NCBI GenBank assembly: GCA_030431475.1
Contig: JAUIJD010000020.1
Coordinates: forward strand, 1 to 64,000
DNA length: 64,000 nt
Direction: 5' to 3'
Source of the DNA: Verrucomicrobiia bacterium
Lineage (GTDB): Bacteria; Verrucomicrobiota; Verrucomicrobiia; Verrucomicrobiales; Akkermansiaceae
In this document: piece after piece, positions 49,781 to 59,453 of the stretch
Position numbering within the stretch: the first letter of the stretch is position 1
How the letters are laid out: each line of letters opens with the position of its first letter
Notes under the pieces: generated by a model
Database searches by the model: none
Told to the model about the DNA's origin: nothing
The model's input: only the letters and a program-made list of their open reading frames with translations
Translations under genes and position numbers: made by a program

Positions 49781-50755
49781 TTACTCCGCGCGGACGCGCC
49801 AGAAGCGGGTGGGCCCCAGCGTGTCGGGATCGAAGAACAGGAATTCGATCTCTCCCGGATACGTGGTCGTGTCCTCGCTCCCATCCAAAGGATAGACGGG
49901 GACGCTGGCGGCGAAGTCGAGATCTTCGTCGCTCTCCACCGCATAGAACGACGCCCCGGTGTCGGTGAAGCGGATCGTCACGTCGCCTAGAACCGGGTTG
50001 TAGTCGATCGCGGTGATGGTGGGCGTGCTCGGGATGGCAACATACTCGACGATGACATCGTCGAGGTTGAAATCGTAGTTCGAGTTGCCGAAAGTTCCGA
50101 CATCGACCCGGCTGAAGGTAAAGCTCGTGGCGGCGGTGTCGGTGGCCGAAAATACCCGGTAGCTGCCATCCCCCGACTCCACCGTCGTGGTCAGCGCCAC
50201 GGTCGTCGGTCCGGGCCGGGCCACGCTGAAGCGGACGGTGTGGGAGTAGCCGTCGTTCGCGACGAAACTCGTCCGGATGCTCTCCACATTGGGCACCGAT
50301 CCCAGTGGCGCTAGGTCCCCCATCGTGCCGACATCGACGATCAGGTTGTTGTCCGACGCGCCCAGGCTTCCATTGAAGTAGTGCCCTTCCCCGTAGGCAA
50401 GGCTGCCGCAACTGATCCGATTGACGTAAGCCGCCGTTCCATCGCCGTTGGAAAGGGCGATGTTCAGCGCTCGTTGTTGGCTCGCGGCCGCCGAAGTGAA
50501 GAACACTTCCGCGGTGAAGGTGAGCTGCTCCCCCATCGCGAGCGTGACCGCGGAGTCGAAAGGGGAGAAGGCGCGGGTCGCCCCGGCTCCTCCATCATCG
50601 ACCGCAACCAGTTGCCCGCCACTTTGGGTGACCGAGTGGTCGTCGGTCCCCCAGTTTCCGAGATCGGTCTCGAAGTCATCGGAGAGGATCTCGACGGCCG
50701 ATAGCCCTCCGGCGAGCACCAGAGAGGCGGCAAGCGTGGAGAGGATCTTCGACAT
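49781..50755 (-). CDS. Secreted LamG-like protein with the shared C-terminal module
   Basis: 324 residues with signal peptide MSKILSTLAASLVLAGGLSAVE. The body (DDFETDLGNWGTDDHSVTQS ... AVTLAMGEQLTFTAEVFFTS ... SYRVFSATDTAATSFTFSRV) looks like a concanavalin/LamG-type sandwich. The last ~70 residues (ASFYAVESDEDLDF ... RFWRVRAE) match the end module of the large sulfatase and the phosphoesterase. The function may be carbohydrate binding or surface attachment. It is convergent with the sulfatase at 48126. Confidence 0.75.
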   Translation of the reverse strand: MSKILSTLAASLVLAGGLSAVEILSDDFETDLGNWGTDDHSVTQSGGQLVAVDDGGAGATRAFSPFDSAVTLAMGEQLTFTAEVFFTSAAASQQRALNIALSNGDGTAAYVNRISCGSLAYGEGHYFNGSLGASDNNLIVDVGTMGDLAPLGSVPNVESIRTSFVANDGYSHTVRFSVARPGPTTVALTTTVESGDGSYRVFSATDTAATSFTFSRVDVGTFGNSNYDFNLDDVIVEYVAIPSTPTITAIDYNPVLGDVTIRFTDTGASFYAVESDEDLDFAASVPVYPLDGSEDTTTYPGEIEFLFFDPDTLGPTRFWRVRAE

Positions 50756-50795
50756 GACGGGATCGGAGGGGACCGGGTTCGGTTCGGACGCTCTC

Positions 50796-51482
50796 TCAAC
50801 GGCGACGACGCATCAGGAGCGGCAGGGCGCCGAAGGCGAGGAACAGCGTCGAGGGCTCCGGTACGATGGTGAGTTCCAGCGACGCGAGGCCGAACGCGGT
50901 TCTGTTGTTTCCGTCGCCGGGGTCATCCGTGGAGGATGGGTTGTTGCGAGCAAAGAGCGTGGCGGCCAGCGCCTGGTCGTTCGGCACCACCAGGACATCA
51001 TCGTTGGAGGAGGCGGTGACCACCCCGTCGTTGTTGACCTCCCAGCTGTCGCCATTCGCGGATTGGAGAAAGGTCAGCTCCAACCCGGAGATATACATGG
51101 ACTCTCCGGGGGCGAGGCCGGCCACGTTGCCGATCGAGATCGAGAGGCCTTCCTCGCGAAGAAAATTGTCGATCCCCGCATTCGCGTCGGAACCCAGGCT
51201 GGAGGGGGCGTTGATGCCGAGGGCATTCGTCTGGGTGAAGAGGCTCCCGACGTCAATCGTGGGGGTCGAGGGCAAGGTCGCGAGGATCACGCCGAAGCTG
51301 ACCCCGGCGGGTACGCCCGTGACGTGGGCGGTGGAGTCGTCCACGGTGGGAATCAGCAGGAAATCCCCGTTGTCGCCCGACGCGAACTCTCCGCTGCCGA
51401 AATTCAGGGTGATCGTGGTCGCCGCACCGGCGGGAAGGGCGGTAAGCAGGGCAAAGGCCGCGAGCAGGACGGAATACTTCAT
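50796..51482 (-). CDS. PEP-CTERM sorted protein
   Basis: 228 residues with signal peptide MKYSVLLAAFALLTALPAGA and a C-terminal sorting signal VPEPSTLFLAFGALPLLMRR followed by RR (VPEP, hydrophobic segment, arginine cluster). This is processed by an exosortase, not seen here, and usually depends on EPS export. The body (ITLNFGSGEFASGDNGDFLL, GESMYISGLELTFLQSANGD) is a secreted beta-rich domain of unknown role. It is on the same strand as, and 40 nt upstream of, the LamG-like gene. Confidence 0.92.
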   Translation of the reverse strand: MKYSVLLAAFALLTALPAGAATTITLNFGSGEFASGDNGDFLLIPTVDDSTAHVTGVPAGVSFGVILATLPSTPTIDVGSLFTQTNALGINAPSSLGSDANAGIDNFLREEGLSISIGNVAGLAPGESMYISGLELTFLQSANGDSWEVNNDGVVTASSNDDVLVVPNDQALAATLFARNNPSSTDDPGDGNNRTAFGLASLELTIVPEPSTLFLAFGALPLLMRRRR

Positions 51483-51666
51483 GGTCGAATCGGTGGGGTG
51501 TCCGTTGGCAGGCTCTCGTCACGTCATCGAGTGCCGAAAGCCAGCTGGATCAGCCGGGATAATGCGCACCTCCGCGGGGAGAGGAAGCAGCGACGGGGGG
51601 AAAATCTGGGGTCAGAAAAACCCCAGATGGTCCCCTACGCGGTTGGGGGACGCCCCAAGCCCCATG

Positions 51667-52758
51667 CTATTTCTGCGCCCGTGCCCGGATGCTGCTGCCT
51701 TCCACCCACTTCGGGGGCAGGATGAGCGACTTGTTCTCCGCATGGGGCGATTTGATCCAGCCTGCGATCTTGTCGCTCAGGCTCAGCGGATTCAGATCGA
51801 AGCACGCGAGCCGTGGATGAAACCAGTTCAGATTCTTCTCCTCGGCGATGGCCACCAGGGAGACGTCGTCGGGGACCCGCAGCCCGAGTTCCATCAGCAC
51901 TCCGATCGACACCTGACAGGCGGGGGTTCCCAAGAGGACGAGTGCATCGGGGGGGGTCACGCCGAAGCGCCACCGCAGGCCATCCCGCCACGCTTCGGGG
52001 GTGTTGCTGTGCCACTTGGGAAAATGCAGCTTCGGATGGAAGGTCGCCCCGCAACGACCGAAGGCCTCAACCATCCCGGCCTCGAGCTGGGCGACATAGG
52101 TCGGGCTGTCGACGGCCACCGGCATGCAGATGTCGCGGTGTCCGCATTCCAGCAGCCGGTCGAGCGCGATCGTCACCATCGAATCCGTGCAGTAGCCCAC
52201 CGAGGGAATGCCGATTCCCTTGTCGTCCCCTCCGAGAGCCAGGGCGGGAACCCCGCAACCACAGGCCCAGTCCAGGGTCTTGCGCGTGCCGGCGACCACG
52301 ATCAAGGCATCGGCTCCGGAGGCGTCGAGCATCCGTTGCAACTTCTTGGAGTTGTCCCGGCTCTGGTCGGCCCTCACCACCGTGTGATCGATGGTCCAGT
52401 TCTCGACGGCGGACCGGCCCGCGAGATCCGCGGCGATCTCCGATGAAAACTTCATGCGTTCGCCGAAGGCGTTCACCTCGACGATGACTACTTTCCGGGT
52501 GGCGGGCCGCTTGTTCGCCGGGCCACGCCCCTCCGCCACCCGGAAGCGTTTCCGCGGGCCGGGCTGGACCAGCACACCCCGCTCGACCAGCGACGCCAGC
52601 GCGGGCCGGATGGCGGTCCGGCTCACCCCGAGCATCGACTCCAATTCCCGATGGCCCGGCAGTTGCGGGCCGAGCTCGCCGGCCTCGATCGCCGACTCCA
52701 GCGCGGCTTCGACCTGAGCGGCCAAGGGGACTCTGCGCAAGCGGTCCATTCCGCTCAT
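51667..52758 (-). CDS. GntR-type DNA-binding / LacI-type sensor regulator
   Basis: 363 residues. The N-terminal winged helix of GntR type shows ALESAIEAGELGPQLPGHRE and LESMLGVSRTAIRPALASLV. The rest is a LacI/periplasmic-binding-protein-like effector domain (KVVIVEVNAFGERMKFSSEI, GADALIVVAGTRKTLDWACG, DALVLLGTPACQVSIGVLME, VPDDVSLVAIAEE). Such hybrids control sugar-utilisation genes in this phylum. It is divergent from the giant sulfatase gene, its most likely target, across a 120-nt gap. Confidence 0.92.
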   Translation of the reverse strand: MSGMDRLRRVPLAAQVEAALESAIEAGELGPQLPGHRELESMLGVSRTAIRPALASLVERGVLVQPGPRKRFRVAEGRGPANKRPATRKVVIVEVNAFGERMKFSSEIAADLAGRSAVENWTIDHTVVRADQSRDNSKKLQRMLDASGADALIVVAGTRKTLDWACGCGVPALALGGDDKGIGIPSVGYCTDSMVTIALDRLLECGHRDICMPVAVDSPTYVAQLEAGMVEAFGRCGATFHPKLHFPKWHSNTPEAWRDGLRWRFGVTPPDALVLLGTPACQVSIGVLMELGLRVPDDVSLVAIAEEKNLNWFHPRLACFDLNPLSLSDKIAGWIKSPHAENKSLILPPKWVEGSSIRARAQK

Positions 52759-52878
52759 TCTCCCGGATGAATCCGCTTCTGCAACTTTCTTGTGTCCAGA
52801 ATTCCAATTACTTCCCGGCTTGCCAGTTTCCCTGAACCTGCGGAGGAGTGTTGGGGCTCTTCATTCCTCCCGATCCTC
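52759..52878. promoter_or_regulatory. Divergent control region, regulator / giant sulfatase
   Basis: A 120-nt gap holding promoters for both genes. The AT-richer part (TTCTTGTGTCCAGAATTCCA then ATTACTTCC, about 52787-52813) is centred on GAATTC and is the best place for a regulator site. GCGGAGGAGTG near 52842 could be part of the sulfatase leader. No clear palindrome longer than 6 bp is seen. Confidence 0.4.
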
Positions 52879-55800
52879 ATGAAAACCCCTCTGATCCTCG
52901 CTGCCTGCCTGCTGTGGAGTTCGGTCGCCCACGCGACCCGTCCGAATGTCGTGGTCATCGTCTCCGACGACGCCGGCTACGCCGACTGGGGCTTCATGGA
53001 CGCCTACCTGCAGACGCTCAACCCGGGCCAGGCACCTTCACCCGTCCCGACGCCGAATCTCGACACCCTGCGCGAGCGCGGGGTGCTCTTTACCAACGCC
53101 TACACCGCCTCGGTCTGCTCGCCGTCCCGGGCCGCCATCCTCACTGGTTCCTACCAGAACCGGATCGGCTACGAGTACAACATCAACAACCTGACCGGCG
53201 CCGATGCGGTCGACGGCCTCGCCCCGGAGGTGGTGACGATCTTCGAGCGCATGAAGGCGAGCGGGTACACGACCGGCGCGATTGGAAAGTGGCACGTCGG
53301 AGCCCGGGACAACGCTTCGGGCCTCGGCAATCGCCCCGAGCACCAGGGTGTCGACGAGTTCTTCGGCATCTGGAAGGGCTCACGGAACTACACGGTCGGC
53401 GGAGTGCATGACAGCGGCACCTTGCGGGAAACCATCGCCTCGCCCTTCAGTGACACCGTGCTAGAGAACACGGCCCCCTGGGATACGACCTACAACTACG
53501 TCACCAACGCCTTCGGAAAAGGAGCCGTGGATTTCATCGGCCGCCACTACGCCGACCCCGACCCCTTTTTCCTCTATGTTGCCTTCACCGCCCCCCACGC
53601 GCCGATCGGGCCCTCGCCGGATATCAACGATCCCCGGATTGCCTCGCTCAGTGGCACCCGTAAGGAGTATGCGTCGATGGTTCTGACCATGGACAAGGAG
53701 ATTGGCAACATCCTCGACAAGATCGACGACCCCGTGGGCGATGGATCGGTGAGCCTCACCGATGACACGCTGGTCATCTTCATCAACGACAACGGCGGGG
53801 CGTCGGGAATCGGCACGGTGAACACCCCGCTCAACGGCTTCAAGGGCAGCACCTTCGAGGGCGGCAACCGCGTGCCGATGCTGATCGCCGGGCCGGGCGT
53901 GCCGTCGAACCCGTCCGCTCCGGTCGAGTACGCCAAGCCGGTCCATTCGGTCGATATCCTGCCGACCTGCTTCGAGGCCGCCGAAAACCCACCGCTGGAC
54001 GGCATCGACGGCGTCAACCTGATCCCCCACTTCGACGGCTCCACCACCGGGGATCCTCACGAAGTCATCACCATTCGCGGCGGGGGCAATGTCGGCGTCC
54101 GCAAGGGTGACTGGAAGCTGACAAAGAGCGGCGGGGCTGCCTCCTTCTCGCTCTACGATCTGGCATCCGACATCGGTGAAACCACCAACATGTCGGCCGC
54201 CCATCCGCTGGTGGTCGACGAACTCCTCCGCGACTTCACGGACTTCGAAGCCGGATCGGACAAGCCGCGCCACGCGGGGCTGGGAAACCCGGCGGACTCG
54301 ATCAACGTGAATGACCGCTTCATGCTCGACCCCGCTTCCGTTCTTCCCTCGTCATTCACTCCGAATCTCCTGCTGATCGGCGGCTCCACGCTCAATGGCG
54401 ACTTCAATGCCGGCGGCGGCTCAGGTGCCCAAACCTTCGAGCAGACCTCGTCATGGACGAACATCGGTAACTCTTCCCAGACCGACAACGCCACCCAGAC
54501 CAACCTCGATCTCAACGGCACCCGAAATGCGATCATCGCCGAAAGTGCCGTGCGGGTTTTCGGGTCCGACACCGGACACACGCTCGCCACAGGGGAGCGC
54601 TTCAGGGTCACCTACGACTGGCGCAGCGCGAGTTACTGGGACATCGCAAACAGCCGGATCCGGGTCGCACTCTTCACGACCGACGACGATACGATCACCG
54701 GAACCCGGTCCGACATTCAGGCTCTCGACTCCGATCTCGCCGCCGTGGCGGGAACGCCCCAATCGGAGGAATCCATTTTTGATCCGGTCCCCGCTTCGGC
54801 CGATGGCAAACGCCTGTTTCTCGCGGTTGACGGGGCCGACGTGGGAGGAGGCGGCTTCGCCCGGCTCGATAATCTTGTTCTCGAACGGGGCTCGGTCACA
54901 ACCGGGGCGGCGACGTCCGAACTCGAGTGGTCCGACAACGGCGTCTGGCGCGACGGCGACACCAACGCGGTCGACACCCTGCTCCGTTCCGACGCCTTCG
55001 CCGGAGCGGTGCTCGAGTTCCCGGTCACCGACGATTTCTCCTACGTCGCCACCAACGACATGACCCGCCCGACGGATCTCGAATTCATGCTCAACCGGAT
55101 CGAACTCACCGGCGATTTCGGAGGAAGCTCCCCCCGGTCGGGTGTCATCGACGGCAACCAACTTTTGTTCACCAACGATCTTGTCGACAATGCTCCGGAG
55201 ATCCGCCTCGCCGCTGGCGGGACTGACTTCGGCTTCGTGATCGACAATGACATCATCCTCTACGACGACCTGATCCTGACCGGCTCCGGCAACGCGGGTG
55301 CCGAGCTTTCCGGGGCCATCCGCGACTACTACGAGCCCAGTGGAATCATCAAGGACGGCTCATCCACCTTTCTGCTGAGCGGAACTCCGGTGCACTCGGG
55401 AACCACCCGCATCCTGCGCGGCACCCTGTTGATCGACGACGGCACCACCCTCGCGAGTTCACCGGTTGAAATCGACTTCGGCGGCACCCTCGGTGGAAAC
55501 GGAACGGTCGCCCAGAGCGTCTCCGGTGAGGGCGCCATCGCGCCGGGCGAATCGATCGGCATCCTGACGATCGACGGCGACGCCGCGCCTGGATCGATCC
55601 GCATGGAGATCGATGGCAATGCTTCCGACCTGCTCGTCGTCGGTGGCGAACTCGACCTGAGCGACACCAACCTTTCCGTGACCGCGGGCACCGGCGGCAT
55701 CACCGAACCCGCCTACATCATCGCTTCCTACGGCACGCTCACCGGCAACTTCTCCTCCTTCACGAACCTGCCCGACGGCTACGTCATCGACTACACCTAC

Positions 55801-56832
55801 AACGACGGGGAGTCCTCGGGTAACGTCGCCCTCGTCACCGGAACCGCTCCCGCACCCACGCGGGTTCTCATCGACCATGACGACGGCCTGGCCAATGGCA
55901 TCCATGATGTCGCGGTGCTGAACGGTGGATTCGAGTCCAACGACGGCCCGGCCGGCGCGTCTCTCGATTTCAGCGGGGTCGCCGACTGGGTCAGCGGCAA
56001 CGGCTCCGATCAAACCGCGGTGCGCGACAATCTTTCCGCCTCCGCCAACGGTCCGTGGAACGCGGTGATCGATGAATACCACGGCCGCGTTCCGACGTTG
56101 GACACCCGCTACATCGTCGCCGCCGACTCGGTTTTCTCCCTGTCCTTCGATTGGCGTGACGCGAGCTTGTGGAGTCTCGAGTTCGACCGGATCCAAGCCA
56201 CCCTCTACACGACCACCAATGATCTCCTCGGCGGCCCCGTGGCGGAGGCCGTCACGACGCTTTCCTCGGCATCCCTGATCGCCGGGACCTACCAGCGCGA
56301 AGCCACCACCTTGTCCCTGCCCGCCTCTGCTGCCGGCAAGCGCCTCTTCCTCTCGCTGACCGGCCTCGACGGCAACGGCGCGACGGGCGGGTTCGCCCGC
56401 CTGGACAAAGTCTTCCTCGGAGTCACTACTGCCTCTCCGCCGACGCCCTACCAGGCGTGGGTGACCGCCACCCCGTCGTCGGGTGCTGCGGCGTTCAGCG
56501 GCGATGCGAACCTCGATGGTGTGGCGAACGGCATCGCGTTCTTTCTCGGAGCGCCCGACCCGTCGGCTCCCGCACTCGACCTGCTCCCGACGGCCAGCCT
56601 CACGGAGAATGACCTCCAGTTCACCTTCACCCGGGCGGACATCGCCGCAGGCAGCTCATTCGTCGTTGAGTACGGCACCGACCTCGACCAATGGTTCGAT
56701 GCCATCGACGGGACCGACGGCGTCGGGATCGAAACCGACGGTGGCAGCCCCCTTGACACGATCACCGTGACCATCCCCCGGTCCCTTGCGCCGGGAGGCT
56801 CGATGTTCACCCGCCTGAGGGTGGAGGAATAG
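52879..56832 (+). CDS. Giant exported sulfatase with autotransporter-like repeats
   Basis: 1317 residues from ATG 52879; signal peptide MKTPLILAACLLWSSVAHA. Residues ~20-480 are a type I sulfatase (VVIVSDDAGYADWGFMDAYL; formylglycine motif CSPSRAAILTG at 80-90; INDNGGASGIGTVNTPLNGF). Then come two related sandwich domains (~500-690, DYDWRSASYWD-like; ~1000-1170, SFDWRDASLWS) flanking a passenger-type repeat region (STFLLSGTPVHSGTTRILRG, GGTLGGNGTVAQSVSGEGAI). The C-terminal module starts FSGDANLDGVANGIAFFLGA and ends MFTRLRVEE. Probably surface-anchored. No membrane barrel is visible. Confidence 0.92.
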   Translation: MKTPLILAACLLWSSVAHATRPNVVVIVSDDAGYADWGFMDAYLQTLNPGQAPSPVPTPNLDTLRERGVLFTNAYTASVCSPSRAAILTGSYQNRIGYEYNINNLTGADAVDGLAPEVVTIFERMKASGYTTGAIGKWHVGARDNASGLGNRPEHQGVDEFFGIWKGSRNYTVGGVHDSGTLRETIASPFSDTVLENTAPWDTTYNYVTNAFGKGAVDFIGRHYADPDPFFLYVAFTAPHAPIGPSPDINDPRIASLSGTRKEYASMVLTMDKEIGNILDKIDDPVGDGSVSLTDDTLVIFINDNGGASGIGTVNTPLNGFKGSTFEGGNRVPMLIAGPGVPSNPSAPVEYAKPVHSVDILPTCFEAAENPPLDGIDGVNLIPHFDGSTTGDPHEVITIRGGGNVGVRKGDWKLTKSGGAASFSLYDLASDIGETTNMSAAHPLVVDELLRDFTDFEAGSDKPRHAGLGNPADSINVNDRFMLDPASVLPSSFTPNLLLIGGSTLNGDFNAGGGSGAQTFEQTSSWTNIGNSSQTDNATQTNLDLNGTRNAIIAESAVRVFGSDTGHTLATGERFRVTYDWRSASYWDIANSRIRVALFTTDDDTITGTRSDIQALDSDLAAVAGTPQSEESIFDPVPASADGKRLFLAVDGADVGGGGFARLDNLVLERGSVTTGAATSELEWSDNGVWRDGDTNAVDTLLRSDAFAGAVLEFPVTDDFSYVATNDMTRPTDLEFMLNRIELTGDFGGSSPRSGVIDGNQLLFTNDLVDNAPEIRLAAGGTDFGFVIDNDIILYDDLILTGSGNAGAELSGAIRDYYEPSGIIKDGSSTFLLSGTPVHSGTTRILRGTLLIDDGTTLASSPVEIDFGGTLGGNGTVAQSVSGEGAIAPGESIGILTIDGDAAPGSIRMEIDGNASDLLVVGGELDLSDTNLSVTAGTGGITEPAYIIASYGTLTGNFSSFTNLPDGYVIDYTYNDGESSGNVALVTGTAPAPTRVLIDHDDGLANGIHDVAVLNGGFESNDGPAGASLDFSGVADWVSGNGSDQTAVRDNLSASANGPWNAVIDEYHGRVPTLDTRYIVAADSVFSLSFDWRDASLWSLEFDRIQATLYTTTNDLLGGPVAEAVTTLSSASLIAGTYQREATTLSLPASAAGKRLFLSLTGLDGNGATGGFARLDKVFLGVTTASPPTPYQAWVTATPSSGAAAFSGDANLDGVANGIAFFLGAPDPSAPALDLLPTASLTENDLQFTFTRADIAAGSSFVVEYGTDLDQWFDAIDGTDGVGIETDGGSPLDTITVTIPRSLAPGGSMFTRLRVEE

Positions 56833-56845
56833 CGCCTCCCCGAAT

Positions 56846-59437
56846 CTACGGCAACTTCCGTAAAAGGATCGTGCCGCTGGACTTGGTCGTGCCGTCGGTC
56901 TTGGCGGTGACGCGGAGGGCATACCCGGTGCCCAACGCGTGCTCCTCCAACTCCAGCCGGTAAATGTGGTCCCGGTGGGCGTCCCCGGCATAGCCCTGGT
57001 GGGCGTCGGTGGCGATCACCTTGCCGTCCTCGACCAGCTCCACCCGGATGATGTTGAGGCGGGCGCTGCCCTCGGTGAAGCGGAAGGTGACGGCATACGC
57101 CCCCTCTCCGTCGATCGCATCGGTGAGGTCGTAATCGACGGCCTGATGCTTCTTGTTTCCGAAGTCGCCCGGCTTCCATCCGGCCACCTCGGTTCCGGGG
57201 TTGGCGGAAAGCTCCCGGTCAAGCGCGCCGATTCCCCGGATGGCCGGCGCATACTTCTTGTGGAAACGGCGGGCCAGTTCGATCTCGTCGCCCGAGGTAG
57301 TGGGAGAGGAGATCTCGCCGGGAGTGCCGACCCAGTCGAGTTCCCAGTCGGCCAGCGAGTTGGAGAAGTCGTTGGCCCGGAACGCCTCGCGCCGGTGGGC
57401 CTGAGGGATCCCCTTTTCACGGTAGTCGGTGCCATCGACAAGGTGCTTGCGGAGCATCGCGTGGTGCCTCTTCCACCGGGGAACGTAGAAGTCCCGGATG
57501 AGACCGGACCACTCCCGCCAGGCGTAGTCGTGGATCACGGGCTCCGAGCCTTCGAGCGGGCCCCAGACCGTGACCAGGGCACGGGCGTTCTTCTCGTAGA
57601 GATCCTTCTCCTCCCGGGTGCTCCCAAGGGCACGGGCGTCGGCAAGCCACTTGTCGAAAGAATACTCCGGCCGGGGACGGATCAGGGCATCGACGTCGAG
57701 AAGCAGTTCATCGAAGGCGACGCAGGCCTCGTCGAAGGCGGCGAGGTCGCGCCGCTGCCACGCCTTGGTGATCTCCGGCTGTAGGAGCTGGGAGTAGTTG
57801 CTGAGCACCTGGCGCCCGATGTCGACGACATCGAAGCGGTAGGCGTCGGAGCTCTTGAGCTTGTCGGCGTCGGCGAGCAGGAGCGTCCAGGCCTCCAGCA
57901 GCTCGACCGGCTCGTAGGGAATGATGAACCCGGCGTTGGGTCCGGATTTCCTCGGTCGGATCGCCGGGCGCGCGCAGATCATGGACGAGGCTTCCTTGCC
58001 GTCGGTGCCCGGCTTGTAGGGGGTGGTGAGGAGGAGGTCCCAGGCCTTGTTGGCATTTCCGGACTCCGCGCCGTAGCGCCGGCGGGCGTAGTCGTGGAGC
58101 CATTCGTTCGGATCGACCGGACCGGATCTCCAGAGCGTGTCGAAGGCGAGTTCATAGTAGGCGGGATTCTGGGTGATCCCCTCCATGAAGAGACCGCCAC
58201 CGACACAGTTGGGAAGGGTCTCCGCCATTCCGGCGAATGGATTGGTCGCCAGCAGCGTGATGTCGCCGTGGAGGTTGATGCGGCCGCCGAAGTTGTGCAG
58301 GCGCCCGGTGACGAAGGGATAGCCCCAGAAGTGGTCGTGGCGGAGGTGACGATTTCCGCTGAGATCCACGATCAGGAGGTGGTCCTTGGCAATGGCCGTG
58401 GCAATCGGTTCGCGGATCGACCACGACTGCATGACGATGATGCCTTCGGGATCGTGGCTCGTGATGAGCTGGTCGATTTTCCTGCCCACCTTGACGAGGT
58501 ATTCGTCGCCATCCACGGGTGGCCTCCCCTCGTGAAACGGGTCGCATCCGTAGAGATGGGAGCTTCCGAAGAGCTTCGCCTGTTGTTCGAGGAAGGTGGT
58601 GCCGAGCTTGTCGAAGAGCGGGTCGAGGGGGTCGAGCTGGGCGGCGCCCGGGAACCCGCACCACTCGTGTTTGAACGAGATATTGGCATCGGGAAACTTC
58701 TCCTTGGCGAGACGGGGCACGTGGCCGGTGAACCCCTGCTGGACGGGGGTCATCCCGAGGGCGAGCTGACGGTCGATGATCCACTTGCCGAGAATCGCGC
58801 TGCGGTCGATCCACGACTTCGGCAGCGGTCCGGCGTGACCTTCGATGTTGGTCATCCACTGCCAAGCGAGATAGGCGGGTCCGCAAAGGAAGTTGCGGGC
58901 TTCGGCGTCGGTGAAGCCGTGTTCCAGCAGGGTCCCGTACCAGACGGCTTCGAGACCAACCATCGACAGCGGGGTGTTGATGCCCTGCATGGCCATGAAG
59001 TCGATCTCACGCTGCCAGCGCTCCCAGTCCCACCAGGCGGCGGAATAACTCAGGGTGCAGTAGTTGAAATAGACCCGGCGCTCGAGCGGGCACGTGACCG
59101 TGACGGCTTCGCCGACCTTGGGAAGCGGGTCGGGGAGGTCGAGCTGGTCGCCGCACCAGGAGACGTGGCATTGGGCGCGGTTCTTGAGGTACCAGTTGAA
59201 GCCGGACGCGACGGAGACGCCGTTGTTGCCTTGGATCAGGATCTTCCCGTCGGCGGTGTCGGAGACCCTGAAGACGTCCTTGGCGTCCTGTGGAGGAAGC
59301 GAGGTATCAACCGCGAAGCGGCCGGCGTGCTCGGGGACGATGCGCCCGATGAGGGCGGAGGCTTCGAGATCCGCCGGCGTGGCGGCGATTGCGGGAAGCA
59401 CGGGGAGAAGCGCCAGAGTGGCGAGCATTTTCATCAT
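56846..59437 (-). CDS. Alpha-N-acetylglucosaminidase (GH89)
   Basis: About 863 residues; start MMKMLATLALLPVLPAIA at 59437 with signal peptide. It has the NAGLU layout: an N-terminal alpha/beta domain (SVASGFNWYLKNRAQCHVSW); a TIM-barrel part with NYCTLSYSAAWWDWERWQRE and IDFMAMQGINTPLSMVG; putative catalytic glutamates in LYGCDPFHEGRPP and GGGLFMEGITQNP; and a helical C-terminal domain. It removes terminal alpha-GlcNAc from glycans such as heparan-type or mucin chains. Residues past ~720 look like an extra carbohydrate-binding sandwich. It lies 16 nt after the fucosidase. Confidence 0.95.
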   Translation of the reverse strand: MMKMLATLALLPVLPAIAATPADLEASALIGRIVPEHAGRFAVDTSLPPQDAKDVFRVSDTADGKILIQGNNGVSVASGFNWYLKNRAQCHVSWCGDQLDLPDPLPKVGEAVTVTCPLERRVYFNYCTLSYSAAWWDWERWQREIDFMAMQGINTPLSMVGLEAVWYGTLLEHGFTDAEARNFLCGPAYLAWQWMTNIEGHAGPLPKSWIDRSAILGKWIIDRQLALGMTPVQQGFTGHVPRLAKEKFPDANISFKHEWCGFPGAAQLDPLDPLFDKLGTTFLEQQAKLFGSSHLYGCDPFHEGRPPVDGDEYLVKVGRKIDQLITSHDPEGIIVMQSWSIREPIATAIAKDHLLIVDLSGNRHLRHDHFWGYPFVTGRLHNFGGRINLHGDITLLATNPFAGMAETLPNCVGGGLFMEGITQNPAYYELAFDTLWRSGPVDPNEWLHDYARRRYGAESGNANKAWDLLLTTPYKPGTDGKEASSMICARPAIRPRKSGPNAGFIIPYEPVELLEAWTLLLADADKLKSSDAYRFDVVDIGRQVLSNYSQLLQPEITKAWQRRDLAAFDEACVAFDELLLDVDALIRPRPEYSFDKWLADARALGSTREEKDLYEKNARALVTVWGPLEGSEPVIHDYAWREWSGLIRDFYVPRWKRHHAMLRKHLVDGTDYREKGIPQAHRREAFRANDFSNSLADWELDWVGTPGEISSPTTSGDEIELARRFHKKYAPAIRGIGALDRELSANPGTEVAGWKPGDFGNKKHQAVDYDLTDAIDGEGAYAVTFRFTEGSARLNIIRVELVEDGKVIATDAHQGYAGDAHRDHIYRLELEEHALGTGYALRVTAKTDGTTKSSGTILLRKLP

Positions 59438-59453
59438 CGCAAGGAGGCAGGTT

